DNA from: Pyrinomonadaceae bacterium | Lineage (GTDB): Bacteria; Acidobacteriota; Blastocatellia; Pyrinomonadales; Pyrinomonadaceae | DNA length: 5,173 bases | Direction of reading: 5' to 3' | Assembly (NCBI GenBank): GCA_013812565.1 | Contig: JACCTF010000436.1 | Coordinates: 1-5,173, forward strand | Shown here: positions 1-5,173 of the stretch, one piece after another | Position numbering within the stretch: position 1 is the stretch's first letter | Layout of the letters: the number at the start of each line of letters is the position of its first letter | Position numbers and translations under genes: made by a program | The notes under the pieces: generated by a model | Seen by the model: only the letters and a program-made list of their open reading frames with translations | Database searches by the model: none | Told to the model about the DNA's origin: nothing

Positions 1-3000
1 ATTCGCCGACGGCGCCCTCGCGTAGCGCGAACAGTTCCTTGAGCATCGGCGTAGAGAGTTCAGTGAGCCAGCCTTCACCCGTGCCGACAACCTGCGCAGC
101 CATTTCTTGTTTACGTTCGATCATCTCGTCAATTTTCTCTTCGAGCGTCCCGGCGCAGATGTACTTATGCACTTGCACGTTCTTCTTCTGGCCGATGCGA
201 AAGGCGCGGTCGGTCGCTTGATTCTCGACCGCCGGATTCCACCAGCGGTCGAAGTGAAAGACGTGGTTCGCGGCGGTAAGATTAAGACCCGTGCCTCCGG
301 CCTTGAGCGAAAGCAGAAAGATGCGCGGGCCGCCATTGTCGCTTTGAAAGCGCATCACCATCCGGTCGCGCTGCTTCTTCGGCACAGCGCCGTGCAGAAA
401 GAGCACTTCGTGGCCGAACATCTCTTGCAAGTGGCGCCGGATGATCTGGCCCATCTCTGTGAACTGCGTGAAGACAAGCGCCCGCTCGCCTGTCGAGAGA
501 ACTTCCTCCAGCATCTCCGCGAGCCGCGCCAGCTTGCCCGAACGTCCCGCCACGCTTGAGTTGTCGCCGAGGAACTGCGCCGGATGATTGCAGACCTGCT
601 TGAGCTTTGTAAGCGTCGCCAGCACGACGCCTTTACGCTGAATGCCTTCGGTCGCATCCAAGGCTTCGCTCGCGTCCTTAACGACCGCCGCGTAAAGCGA
701 GGCTTGCTCTTTCGTCAGCGTGCAGAAGACTTTCATCTCCATCTTCTCGGGCAAATCCCTGATGATCGTCTTATCAGTTTTCAAACGGCGCAGGATGAAC
801 GGCCCGGTCAAACGCTTCAAGCGCGTGGTCGCCTCCTCATCACGGTTAGTTTGAATGGGCAGGAAGTAGTTTCGTTTGAACTCCGCCTGCGTGCCCAGAA
901 AGCCGGGATTCAAGAATTCCATGATCGACCATAGATCACCGACGTTGTTCTCGACGGGCGTTCCCGTTAAAGCGACACGATAATCTGCCGACAAGGCACG
1001 CGCGGCTTGCGCTTGCTTAGTCTGCGCGTTCTTGATGTTCTGCGCTTCGTCGAGGATCACACCAGCCCATTCCACTTCTTTAAGAAACTCGAAATCGCGG
1101 TGCAGCAACGCGTAACTGGAAAGCACGAGCACATTCTTTTCAGCCGCCTTCTTAAAATCTTTGCCCTTCGCCCGCGTTAATCCATGATGCACCATCACCG
1201 GCAAGTCAGGCGTAAAGCGCGCGGCCTCCTTCTGCCAGTTGCCGACCACAGACATCGGGCATACCACCAACGTCGGACGATGACTCATCGCCAACTGCCA
1301 ATCGCTCTGGATCAGAGCCAGAGTCTGCGGGGTCTTCCCTAGTCCCATATCGTCCGCGAGACACGCGCCTAAGCCCCACTGTCGAAGGAAGCCGAGCCAT
1401 GAAAACCCGCGCACCTGATATGGTCTTAGTGTGCCTTGAAAGTTATCCGGCACGTGCATCTCCGTGAAGTCTTTGCGACCTTCCAACTGCGCGAGCATGT
1501 CGCCGATCCAACCCGTGGCCGTAACACCTGCGAAACTAATCCCGCCAGGGGCGTGGCCCGCGCCCAATGCCATCTGCACGATGTCGCGCACCCTCGCCGT
1601 GCCCGTCGCTTTTTTCTTCCAGAAGTTGAGCGCCGCCTGAATCTCTTCGCCGTTAAGCTCGACCCACTGCCCCCGCACACGAACGAGCGGGGCCTTGATC
1701 CGGGCGAGCATCTCCAACTCTTGCAGCGAGAGTTTCTCGTCGCCGAGCGCGACCTCCCACTCGAACTTGATGATCTCGTCGAGCGACATTCCGCCGCCCT
1801 TCAGTTTTGAACTCCGCACGTTCGCGCGCGCCGTAAGTCGTAGCTTCGTTCCCTTGCGCGTCCACCACGCGGGCAGCATTACGCCGAACCCGGCCTGCTC
1901 CAACGCCCACGCCTGCTCCTGCAAAAATTTGTGTGCGCCCATCGCATCCAGATTATAACCATCGGGCGCTGCCGTCTTGAGGCTGTGCCCGATGTCCGCG
2001 TTGATCTTCGCGGCCTGACCTAGCGTTGAGAGTAGATACTCGCGCGGCTTAAACGAACCGCGCTTGAGCAGCGCCGCCTGCCGCCCTTTGGCGTTCCACA
2101 CTTGCGACACGGGAACAATCAAGCTGGGATCGTCTGCGGCCTGAAGCAGGTAGCGTATATACCACGCGCCATCATCAGCCGGGGACGCGACAAGTTTCGC
2201 CGCACCTTCGCGTCGTCGTGTCGCCGTGTCTATCTCTTCCGGTTCTTCCAGCCGGAGACAGAGCCGGAAGGGAGTCGCGGTTTGTGTGGTAATCGGGCGC
2301 TGCCACTCGCGCACCTGTTGAGCCAACTGCGCCAGTTCCGTTGTCTCGCCGGTCATCCGTCCATCGGGCGTGCGTAAAGCGTGGAGCCACTCGTCGTGTA
2401 CGCTCTCGAAGGTCAGGTTCTTCTTCAGCCGCGATTCCGAAATCGTCGCACCGCCGCTTGGCATGATGGCCGAGCGGATCAATCCATCAACGACCTTTGT
2501 AAGAAAAGCGGAGAGCACGGTAAGTGCTGGTGTGTCCGGCGGTATGGTGGCGGTCTTAGTCAAAGCACGGCAGGCGTGCGGCATGAGCGCTGCGAGTTGC
2601 GCGAGTCTCTGGGCATCAGCCCCAACAAAGACCGGCTCCCAACGGGCGTGCGTTGATGAATCTCTTAGATCAATGCCGGGCAGGAACAACTGTCTTGCGA
2701 CGATGCTGCCTGCGAACCGCATAGCCGCTGCCCAAAACGCTAGTCCGACGCCAACGATGAGGCCCGGCGCGAGCGTCTCACGATTCGCGCAAACGCAGAG
2801 CAGATCAATCGCCTGCGCGGTTGGAAAGGCGAGCGCCGTCACCTTCCACGGAGCCAACTCCGCTTGTCCGTTCGCCTCCGGCAGTTCGGCAATGAGCGGG
2901 CTAGAGGCATGCGGCCAACCGTTCACCGTCGGCAGCCAGACGATCACGGCCTCGGCCTGCGCCTGGCTCACTGGTGATACGGGCATTGCTTCAGTGAGGG

Positions 3001-3169
3001 CTAGCGTCAATCTATCAGCACCGACATCATAAGGTAGTGTAAAGGCGCGCCGAGCTGTTGCGGCTGGTTTCCGCCCGCTTCGTTTAGCGGAAACCGCCGT
3101 CGAGTTCGCGGGAGTCTCTCCCCAGAGCAGAAACTGATCACCCTGAATTCCGGCATGAAAGATAATCAT
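1..3169 (-). CDS. SNF2/Rad54-family helicase-like ATPase (DEAD/DEAH box), C-terminus cut by window edge
   Basis: The frame is open for 1056 codons with no stop or frameshift. SNF2 proteins are ATP-driven double-stranded-DNA translocases that remodel protein-DNA complexes in the cytoplasm. Residues 1-20 (MIIFHAG...FLLWGETP) are followed by a basic linker and a poorly conserved region. Residues about 300-570 match the bacterial SNF2-associated domain (LEEPEE at 307-312, then WEVALGDEKLSLQE and VRGQWVEL). LRPYQ (581-585) opens the ATPase core. Visible motifs are I, DDMGLGKT (606-613); II, DEAQ (707-710); III, LTGTP (734-738); IV, LVFTQF (898-903); V, GGTGLNL (958-964); and VI, QATDRAFRIGQ (984-994). 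The Walker A motif is followed by Pro614, where Ile or Leu is more usual. The last visible residues (LTELS...LKELFALREGAVGE) resemble the family's usual end, so little is missing. The ATG at 3169 is the only usual start codon after the in-frame stop at 3248-3250, but no clear Shine-Dalgarno site precedes it. The family is near certain; the cellular role is unknown. Confidence 0.96.
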   Translation of the reverse strand, partial: MIIFHAGIQGDQFLLWGETPANSTAVSAKRSGRKPAATARRAFTLPYDVGADRLTLALTEAMPVSPVSQAQAEAVIVWLPTVNGWPHASSPLIAELPEANGQAELAPWKVTALAFPTAQAIDLLCVCANRETLAPGLIVGVGLAFWAAAMRFAGSIVARQLFLPGIDLRDSSTHARWEPVFVGADAQRLAQLAALMPHACRALTKTATIPPDTPALTVLSAFLTKVVDGLIRSAIMPSGGATISESRLKKNLTFESVHDEWLHALRTPDGRMTGETTELAQLAQQVREWQRPITTQTATPFRLCLRLEEPEEIDTATRRREGAAKLVASPADDGAWYIRYLLQAADDPSLIVPVSQVWNAKGRQAALLKRGSFKPREYLLSTLGQAAKINADIGHSLKTAAPDGYNLDAMGAHKFLQEQAWALEQAGFGVMLPAWWTRKGTKLRLTARANVRSSKLKGGGMSLDEIIKFEWEVALGDEKLSLQELEMLARIKAPLVRVRGQWVELNGEEIQAALNFWKKKATGTARVRDIVQMALGAGHAPGGISFAGVTATGWIGDMLAQLEGRKDFTEMHVPDNFQGTLRPYQVRGFSWLGFLRQWGLGACLADDMGLGKTPQTLALIQSDWQLAMSHRPTLVVCPMSVVGNWQKEAARFTPDLPVMVHHGLTRAKGKDFKKAAEKNVLVLSSYALLHRDFEFLKEVEWAGVILDEAQNIKNAQTKQAQAARALSADYRVALTGTPVENNVGDLWSIMEFLNPGFLGTQAEFKRNYFLPIQTNRDEEATTRLKRLTGPFILRRLKTDKTIIRDLPEKMEMKVFCTLTKEQASLYAAVVKDASEALDATEGIQRKGVVLATLTKLKQVCNHPAQFLGDNSSVAGRSGKLARLAEMLEEVLSTGERALVFTQFTEMGQIIRRHLQEMFGHEVLFLHGAVPKKQRDRMVMRFQSDNGGPRIFLLSLKAGGTGLNLTAANHVFHFDRWWNPAVENQATDRAFRIGQKKNVQVHKYICAGTLEEKIDEMIERKQEMAAQVVGTGEGWLTELSTPMLKELFALREGAVGE

Positions 3170-3186
3170 GAGACGAAGTAAGCCTG

Positions 3187-3215
3187 ATTCTAACTTTGTT
3201 ACGGCGTTGTTGCAC
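3187..3215 (-). promoter_or_regulatory. weak candidate promoter for the SNF2 gene
   Basis: Read on the minus strand, a -10-like TAGAAT (3187-3192, five of six consensus bases) lies 17 bases downstream of a poor -35-like GTGCAA (3210-3215, three of six). Transcription would start only about 10-15 bases before the SNF2 ATG, giving a very short leader that fits the lack of a Shine-Dalgarno site. The -35-like hexamer falls inside the putative IS end and the -10 outside it, so this would be a hybrid promoter. The call rests on pattern matching alone and may be chance. Confidence 0.22.
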
Positions 3216-3220
3216 GAATA
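3203..3220 (+). repeat. putative left terminal inverted repeat of the IS remnant
   Basis: The sequence GGCGTTGTTGCACGAATA resembles the GGC(T/A)TTGTTG... ends typical of IS5-family elements of the IS903 group. It lies 34 bases before the transposase start, a normal distance for this family. Similarity is judged from memory of family ends, and no partner repeat is present in the window to confirm it. Confidence 0.55.
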
Positions 3221-3247
3221 GCTATTACTCTGGCAAGAGTAGTAGCT
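3220..3247. promoter_or_regulatory. strong hairpin in the leader of the transposase remnant
   Basis: Bases 3220-3231 and 3236-3247 form a 12-bp stem with one T-G mismatch (a G-U wobble in plus-strand RNA) around the four-base loop GGCA. The 3' arm ends seven bases before the ATG at 3255 and contains the only purine-rich stretch (AGAG) that might serve as a ribosome binding site. Folding in RNA would therefore hide the initiation region. Similar fold-back structures in IS10 and IS50 keep read-through transcripts from producing transposase; applying that here is inference. No T-run follows on the plus strand, which argues against an intrinsic terminator. Confidence 0.6.
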
Positions 3248-3254
3248 TTACTCT

Positions 3255-3617
3255 ATGCCAAAGAAGAAACCTGCCATCACGACTTACCGCATCCGTAACT
3301 GGTCCGACTATGACAAAGCGCTCGTCAATCGCGGCAGCCTCACCATCTGGTTCGAGGATGACTCCGTCAAAGCGTGGATCAATCACGAGAAGACAGGTAA
3401 ACGTGGGGTACCGCAGCCCTATACGGATGCGGACATACTCTACATGCTCACGTTGATGGCTGTTTATAGCCTGAGACTGCGCTCCACACAAGGGTTGCTG
3501 CACGCATTCTTCAGATTCGCTATGATCGACCTTCTGCTCGCACCAGTTGCGCTCTGCGAAGTGATGCAGGATTATGCAGGGAAGTTTTCAACAGTGAAGA
3601 AGAAATCTGAAAAGTAG
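3255..3617 (+). pseudogene. IS5-family transposase, N-terminal remnant (120 codons)
   Basis: The product begins MPKKKPAITTYRIRNWSDYD and continues ALVNRGSLTIWF, KTGKRGVPQPYTDADI and LRLRSTQGLLHAFFR. This is the characteristic N-terminal helical DNA-binding region of IS5/IS903-type DDE transposases. Intact members are about 300 residues or more; this frame stops at 120, before any of the three catalytic acidic residues (DDE) could appear. Similarity fades after about residue 92-100. The segment DLLLAPVALCE still loosely matches the family's DLPVPDYTTLCRR, suggesting decay or a small deletion there. The tail from about residue 101 (VMQDYAGK...KKKSEK) is not recognisable and may derive from sequence that once preceded the amidohydrolase gene. 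No convincing Shine-Dalgarno site precedes the ATG. The stop at 3615-3617 lies nine bases before the next start, so translation, if any, would run into the next gene. It cannot be a transposase; a residual DNA-binding peptide is possible but unsupported. Confidence 0.85.
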
Positions 3618-3620
3618 AGG
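3616..3620 (+). promoter_or_regulatory. Shine-Dalgarno site of the amidohydrolase gene
   Basis: AGAGG sits six bases before the ATG at 3627 and overlaps the stop codon of the transposase remnant (TAG at 3615-3617). It supports the chosen start and shows that the IS-derived frame and the operon are now directly abutting. Confidence 0.7.
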
Positions 3621-3626
3621 GCAGGT

Positions 3627-4541
3627 ATGGCTCAAACTAAGAACTCACGCCGCGCGTTTCTCAGTCATCTGGCGGCAGGGGCAGCAGGATTGACTTTCAC
3701 TAGACTTACAACAAAAGCGCAAGCACAAACACAACCGCCGCGCCGTTTCATTATTGACGCGCATCAACACTATCAACCTGCTCCCGAGTACATCGGACAG
3801 TTGGTGAAGATTTACCGCCTGCGCAATGCGATGGCCTGTGTTCTCACGCCGATGTCGGGTCTTGAGGTGGTTAAAAAGGCCGCTGCCGAGCATCCCGATG
3901 TTGTCATCCCCTACGGCTATCTCAACGTGGATGATCCCAATGCGCTCTCCGATATTCGGAGATTCGCCGACGCCGGATTCAAAGGTATAAAGATGCACCG
4001 TCCGCGCCTCAACTGGGATGATTTCTCCTATTTTCAAATCTACGAGAAGCTGCAATCACTCCAGATCGTCGCGCTCTTTCACACCGGCATTGTAGCCGGA
4101 AGCAGTGATGAACCGGAGCCTTCTTCTATGGCGCGCATGCGCCCTTCATTTCTGCACACGATTGCCCGTTCTTTTCCGAAGCTTGTGATTCAGGGCGCGC
4201 ACCTGGGCAATCCCTGGTATGACGAAGCCGCGGAAGTCGCTCGGTGGGAGAAGAATCTCTATTTCGATCTCACTGGATCGTCACTCATCAAAAAGGCGAA
4301 GAACCTGGCGGTCTTCAAGGAGTATCTCTGGTGGGAAGGGCCGACTGCGCACAGCTCACCGGATGCCGTCTATGCCTTCGAGAAATTGGTTTTTGGCACT
4401 GATGAGAGACCAGAAAATCTGGATGCATGCATCGCTCGCCATGAGGCAATGCTAGATGCCTGCGATGTGCCGGAAGTGAGCAGAAAGAAGATTTACGGCG
4501 AGACAATGGCGAAGATTTTGGGGATTAAGGTGAGGTCATAA
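3627..4541 (+). CDS. Tat-exported amidohydrolase family protein (ACMSD/COG2159-type TIM barrel)
   Basis: The 304-residue product is complete. Residues 7-12 (SRRAFL) are a twin-arginine motif, followed by a hydrophobic alanine- and glycine-rich stretch and a likely cleavage site after AQA (31-33). Export in folded form to the periplasm is therefore expected. The mature part is an Amidohydrolase_2 TIM barrel with the full metal and catalytic set: the HxH pair His46 and His48 in DAHQH, His152 in FHTG, His192 in GAHLG and Asp259 in [13 protein letters not shown] (117-124) and [11 protein letters not shown] (97-107) are also typical of COG2159. Members bind a divalent metal, often zinc, and carry out hydrolysis (for example of lactones), decarboxylation or hydration. 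The substrate here is not readable. FGTDERP replaces the commoner GTDWP or GSDYP. The isomerase-like gene follows 57 bp downstream on the same strand, suggesting one operon. The family is secure, the reaction open. Confidence 0.93.
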   Translation: MAQTKNSRRAFLSHLAAGAAGLTFTRLTTKAQAQTQPPRRFIIDAHQHYQPAPEYIGQLVKIYRLRNAMACVLTPMSGLEVVKKAAAEHPDVVIPYGYLNVDDPNALSDIRRFADAGFKGIKMHRPRLNWDDFSYFQIYEKLQSLQIVALFHTGIVAGSSDEPEPSSMARMRPSFLHTIARSFPKLVIQGAHLGNPWYDEAAEVARWEKNLYFDLTGSSLIKKAKNLAVFKEYLWWEGPTAHSSPDAVYAFEKLVFGTDERPENLDACIARHEAMLDACDVPEVSRKKIYGETMAKILGIKVRS

Positions 4542-4585
4542 GAGCTAGCAGCAAGCTGCTTCAACCGCTTCAGTTTTTATCGTTA

Positions 4586-4590
4586 AGAGG
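4586..4590 (+). promoter_or_regulatory. Shine-Dalgarno site of the isomerase-like gene
   Basis: AGAGG lies eight bases before the ATG at 4599, within the A-rich stretch TAAGAGGAAAAA. It fixes the start of the downstream gene, whose Tat motif then begins at residue 4, the right place for a signal peptide. Confidence 0.7.
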
Positions 4591-4598
4591 AAAAATTC

Positions 4599-5173
4599 AT
4601 GAAAACATCCAGACGGAAATTTATTGCGACCGCAGCAGCTATTCCCGCGCTCCCCTTGCCCGCCCGATCAGTTTGGCAGAGATCGTCTCGGGCATCGAGC
4701 AAGGGACCCAAGCTGGGAACTGTCACTTACAACATCGCCAAGAGTTGGGACATCGAAACCCTCATTAAAAACTTGACCGAGGTAGGCATGGAAGGGGTCG
4801 AACTGCGGACCACGCACGCGCATGGTGTGGAGATCAGCCTAACGCCTGAGCAGCGCGCACAGGTGAGGAAGCGGTTTGAAGATTCTCCGATCCGAATCGG
4901 CGGCCTCGGAACCACCTGTGAGTATCATTCAGCGGACCCCGCTGTCTTGCGAAGGAATATTGAGGAGACCAAAGAGTGGGTGAAACTAGCCAAAGACCTC
5001 GGCTCACCAAGCGTTAAGGTGCGGCCTAATGGACTCCGAAAAGATGCCCCGGAAGAGAAATCTCTGGAGCAGATCGGGAAGGCGCTGAAAGAATGCGGTG
5101 TATTTGCGCTGGACCACGGGATCAAGATTCAACTTGAAGTGCATGGCCGCGACACCGCGCGATTGCCCCGGAT
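4599..5173 (+). CDS. Tat-exported sugar phosphate isomerase/epimerase-like TIM-barrel protein, C-terminus cut by window edge
   Basis: The first 191 residues are present and the frame stays open to the right edge. Residues 4-9 (SRRKFI) form a twin-arginine motif followed by a short alanine- and proline-rich hydrophobic stretch, so periplasmic export is predicted. From about residue 38 the protein follows the xylose-isomerase-like TIM-barrel pattern (AP_endonuc_2 family, COG1082): LGTVTYNIAKSW as the first strand, GMEGVELR (63-70) as the second with candidate acidic residue Glu68, a middle strand at about 137-143 (PSVKVRP) reached through AKDLG, and IQLEVHG (177-183), in which Glu180 is the likely metal ligand and His182 its usual companion. 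Family members isomerise or epimerise sugars or inositols using a divalent metal. About a third of the protein, including the last metal ligands, lies outside the window. Signal peptide and strand match the amidohydrolase upstream, suggesting both act on one periplasmic substrate. An endonuclease IV role is unlikely because of the Tat signal. Confidence 0.88.
   Translation, partial: MKTSRRKFIATAAAIPALPLPARSVWQRSSRASSKGPKLGTVTYNIAKSWDIETLIKNLTEVGMEGVELRTTHAHGVEISLTPEQRAQVRKRFEDSPIRIGGLGTTCEYHSADPAVLRRNIEETKEWVKLAKDLGSPSVKVRPNGLRKDAPEEKSLEQIGKALKECGVFALDHGIKIQLEVHGRDTARLPR

Larger units (their letters stand above)
3203..3555 (+). mobile_element. truncated IS5-family (IS903-like) insertion sequence, left end only
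   Basis: A terminal-repeat-like sequence at 3203-3220, a short hairpin-bearing leader and the first third of an IS5-type transposase gene follow one another in the order expected for the left end of an IS. The catalytic two thirds of the transposase and the right terminal repeat are absent: no reverse complement of the left repeat occurs downstream before the next gene. The right boundary is an estimate. Recognisable transposase similarity fades at about 3530-3555 and the next gene's ribosome binding site begins at 3616. The element is presumably immobile. No target-site duplication of the nine bases before the repeat (3194-3202) was found downstream, as expected if the right end was deleted. 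Confidence 0.75.

Noticed and set aside
107..934. Two further plus-strand open frames (107-559 and 584-934).
   Set aside because: Both are antisense to the helicase C-terminal domain, whose motifs IV to VI are unambiguous on the minus strand. Their translations show no family signature.
1671..1692. CCCCGC...GCGGGG inverted repeat.
   Set aside because: The stem is 6 bp with a ten-base loop in the middle of well-conserved SNF2 coding sequence (the KAPLVRVRGQWVEL region). The sequence is explained by codon choice.
2370..3032. A 220-codon open frame on the plus strand.
   Set aside because: It lies wholly opposite the SNF2 coding sequence, has no recognisable domain or ribosome binding site, and has the Ser/Ala/Arg-rich composition expected of an antisense shadow of a GC-biased gene.
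1..3169. SNF2 ATPase as part of a DISARM-type or other antiphage system.
   Set aside because: No methyltransferase, phospholipase-D-like, DUF1998 or other defence partner is in the window. The associated N-terminal domain is that of the widespread housekeeping-type bacterial SNF2 proteins.
3547..3575. TTGCGC, 17 bases, GATTAT as a promoter for the amidohydrolase gene.
   Set aside because: Only three and four of six bases match consensus. It is well placed, but not better than expected by chance in this composition.
4547..4578. AGCAGC-AA-GCTGCT inverted repeat followed by a T-run, a possible terminator between the two Tat genes.
   Set aside because: The stem is only 5-6 bp with a two- to four-base loop, and the five Ts start 14 bases after the stem, so this is not a credible intrinsic terminator. 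The genes are more likely co-transcribed.

Overview
The window is bacterial, dense with genes and moderately GC-rich. Four coding units can be supported. Two consecutive genes begin with twin-arginine (Tat) signals fused to enzymes that are usually cytoplasmic, a style common in Acidobacteriota and also seen in Planctomycetota and Verrucomicrobiota. I favour an acidobacterium-like soil or environmental bacterium, but this rests on gene style only.

Layout. Bases 1-3169 on the minus strand are one uninterrupted reading frame for a large SNF2/Rad54-type helicase-like ATPase. It contains every main helicase motif and loses at most a few C-terminal residues at the left edge. Bases 3170-3254 are a short divergent spacer that holds a likely insertion-sequence terminal repeat and a strong 12-bp hairpin. 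Bases 3255-3617 on the plus strand encode the N-terminal third of an IS5-family (IS903-like) transposase with no catalytic core, so this is an IS remnant. Bases 3627-4541 (+) encode a complete Tat-exported metal-dependent amidohydrolase of the ACMSD/COG2159 type. Bases 4599-5173 (+) encode the first 191 residues of a Tat-exported sugar-phosphate-isomerase-like TIM-barrel protein, cut by the right edge.

How the genes work together. The amidohydrolase and the isomerase-like gene lie on the same strand 57 bp apart, each with a good Shine-Dalgarno site and a Tat signal. They look like a small operon for periplasmic breakdown of a small carbohydrate or aromatic-derived compound; the substrate cannot be read from the sequence. 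The SNF2 gene is divergent and functionally unrelated. The decayed IS sits between the two units, where it may have replaced part of the regulatory region of both. I found no RNA gene, CRISPR array or recognisable defence system. The most unusual items are the IS remnant abutting the Tat operon, the hairpin before its start codon, and a perfect 9-bp inverted repeat in the linker near the start of the SNF2 gene.
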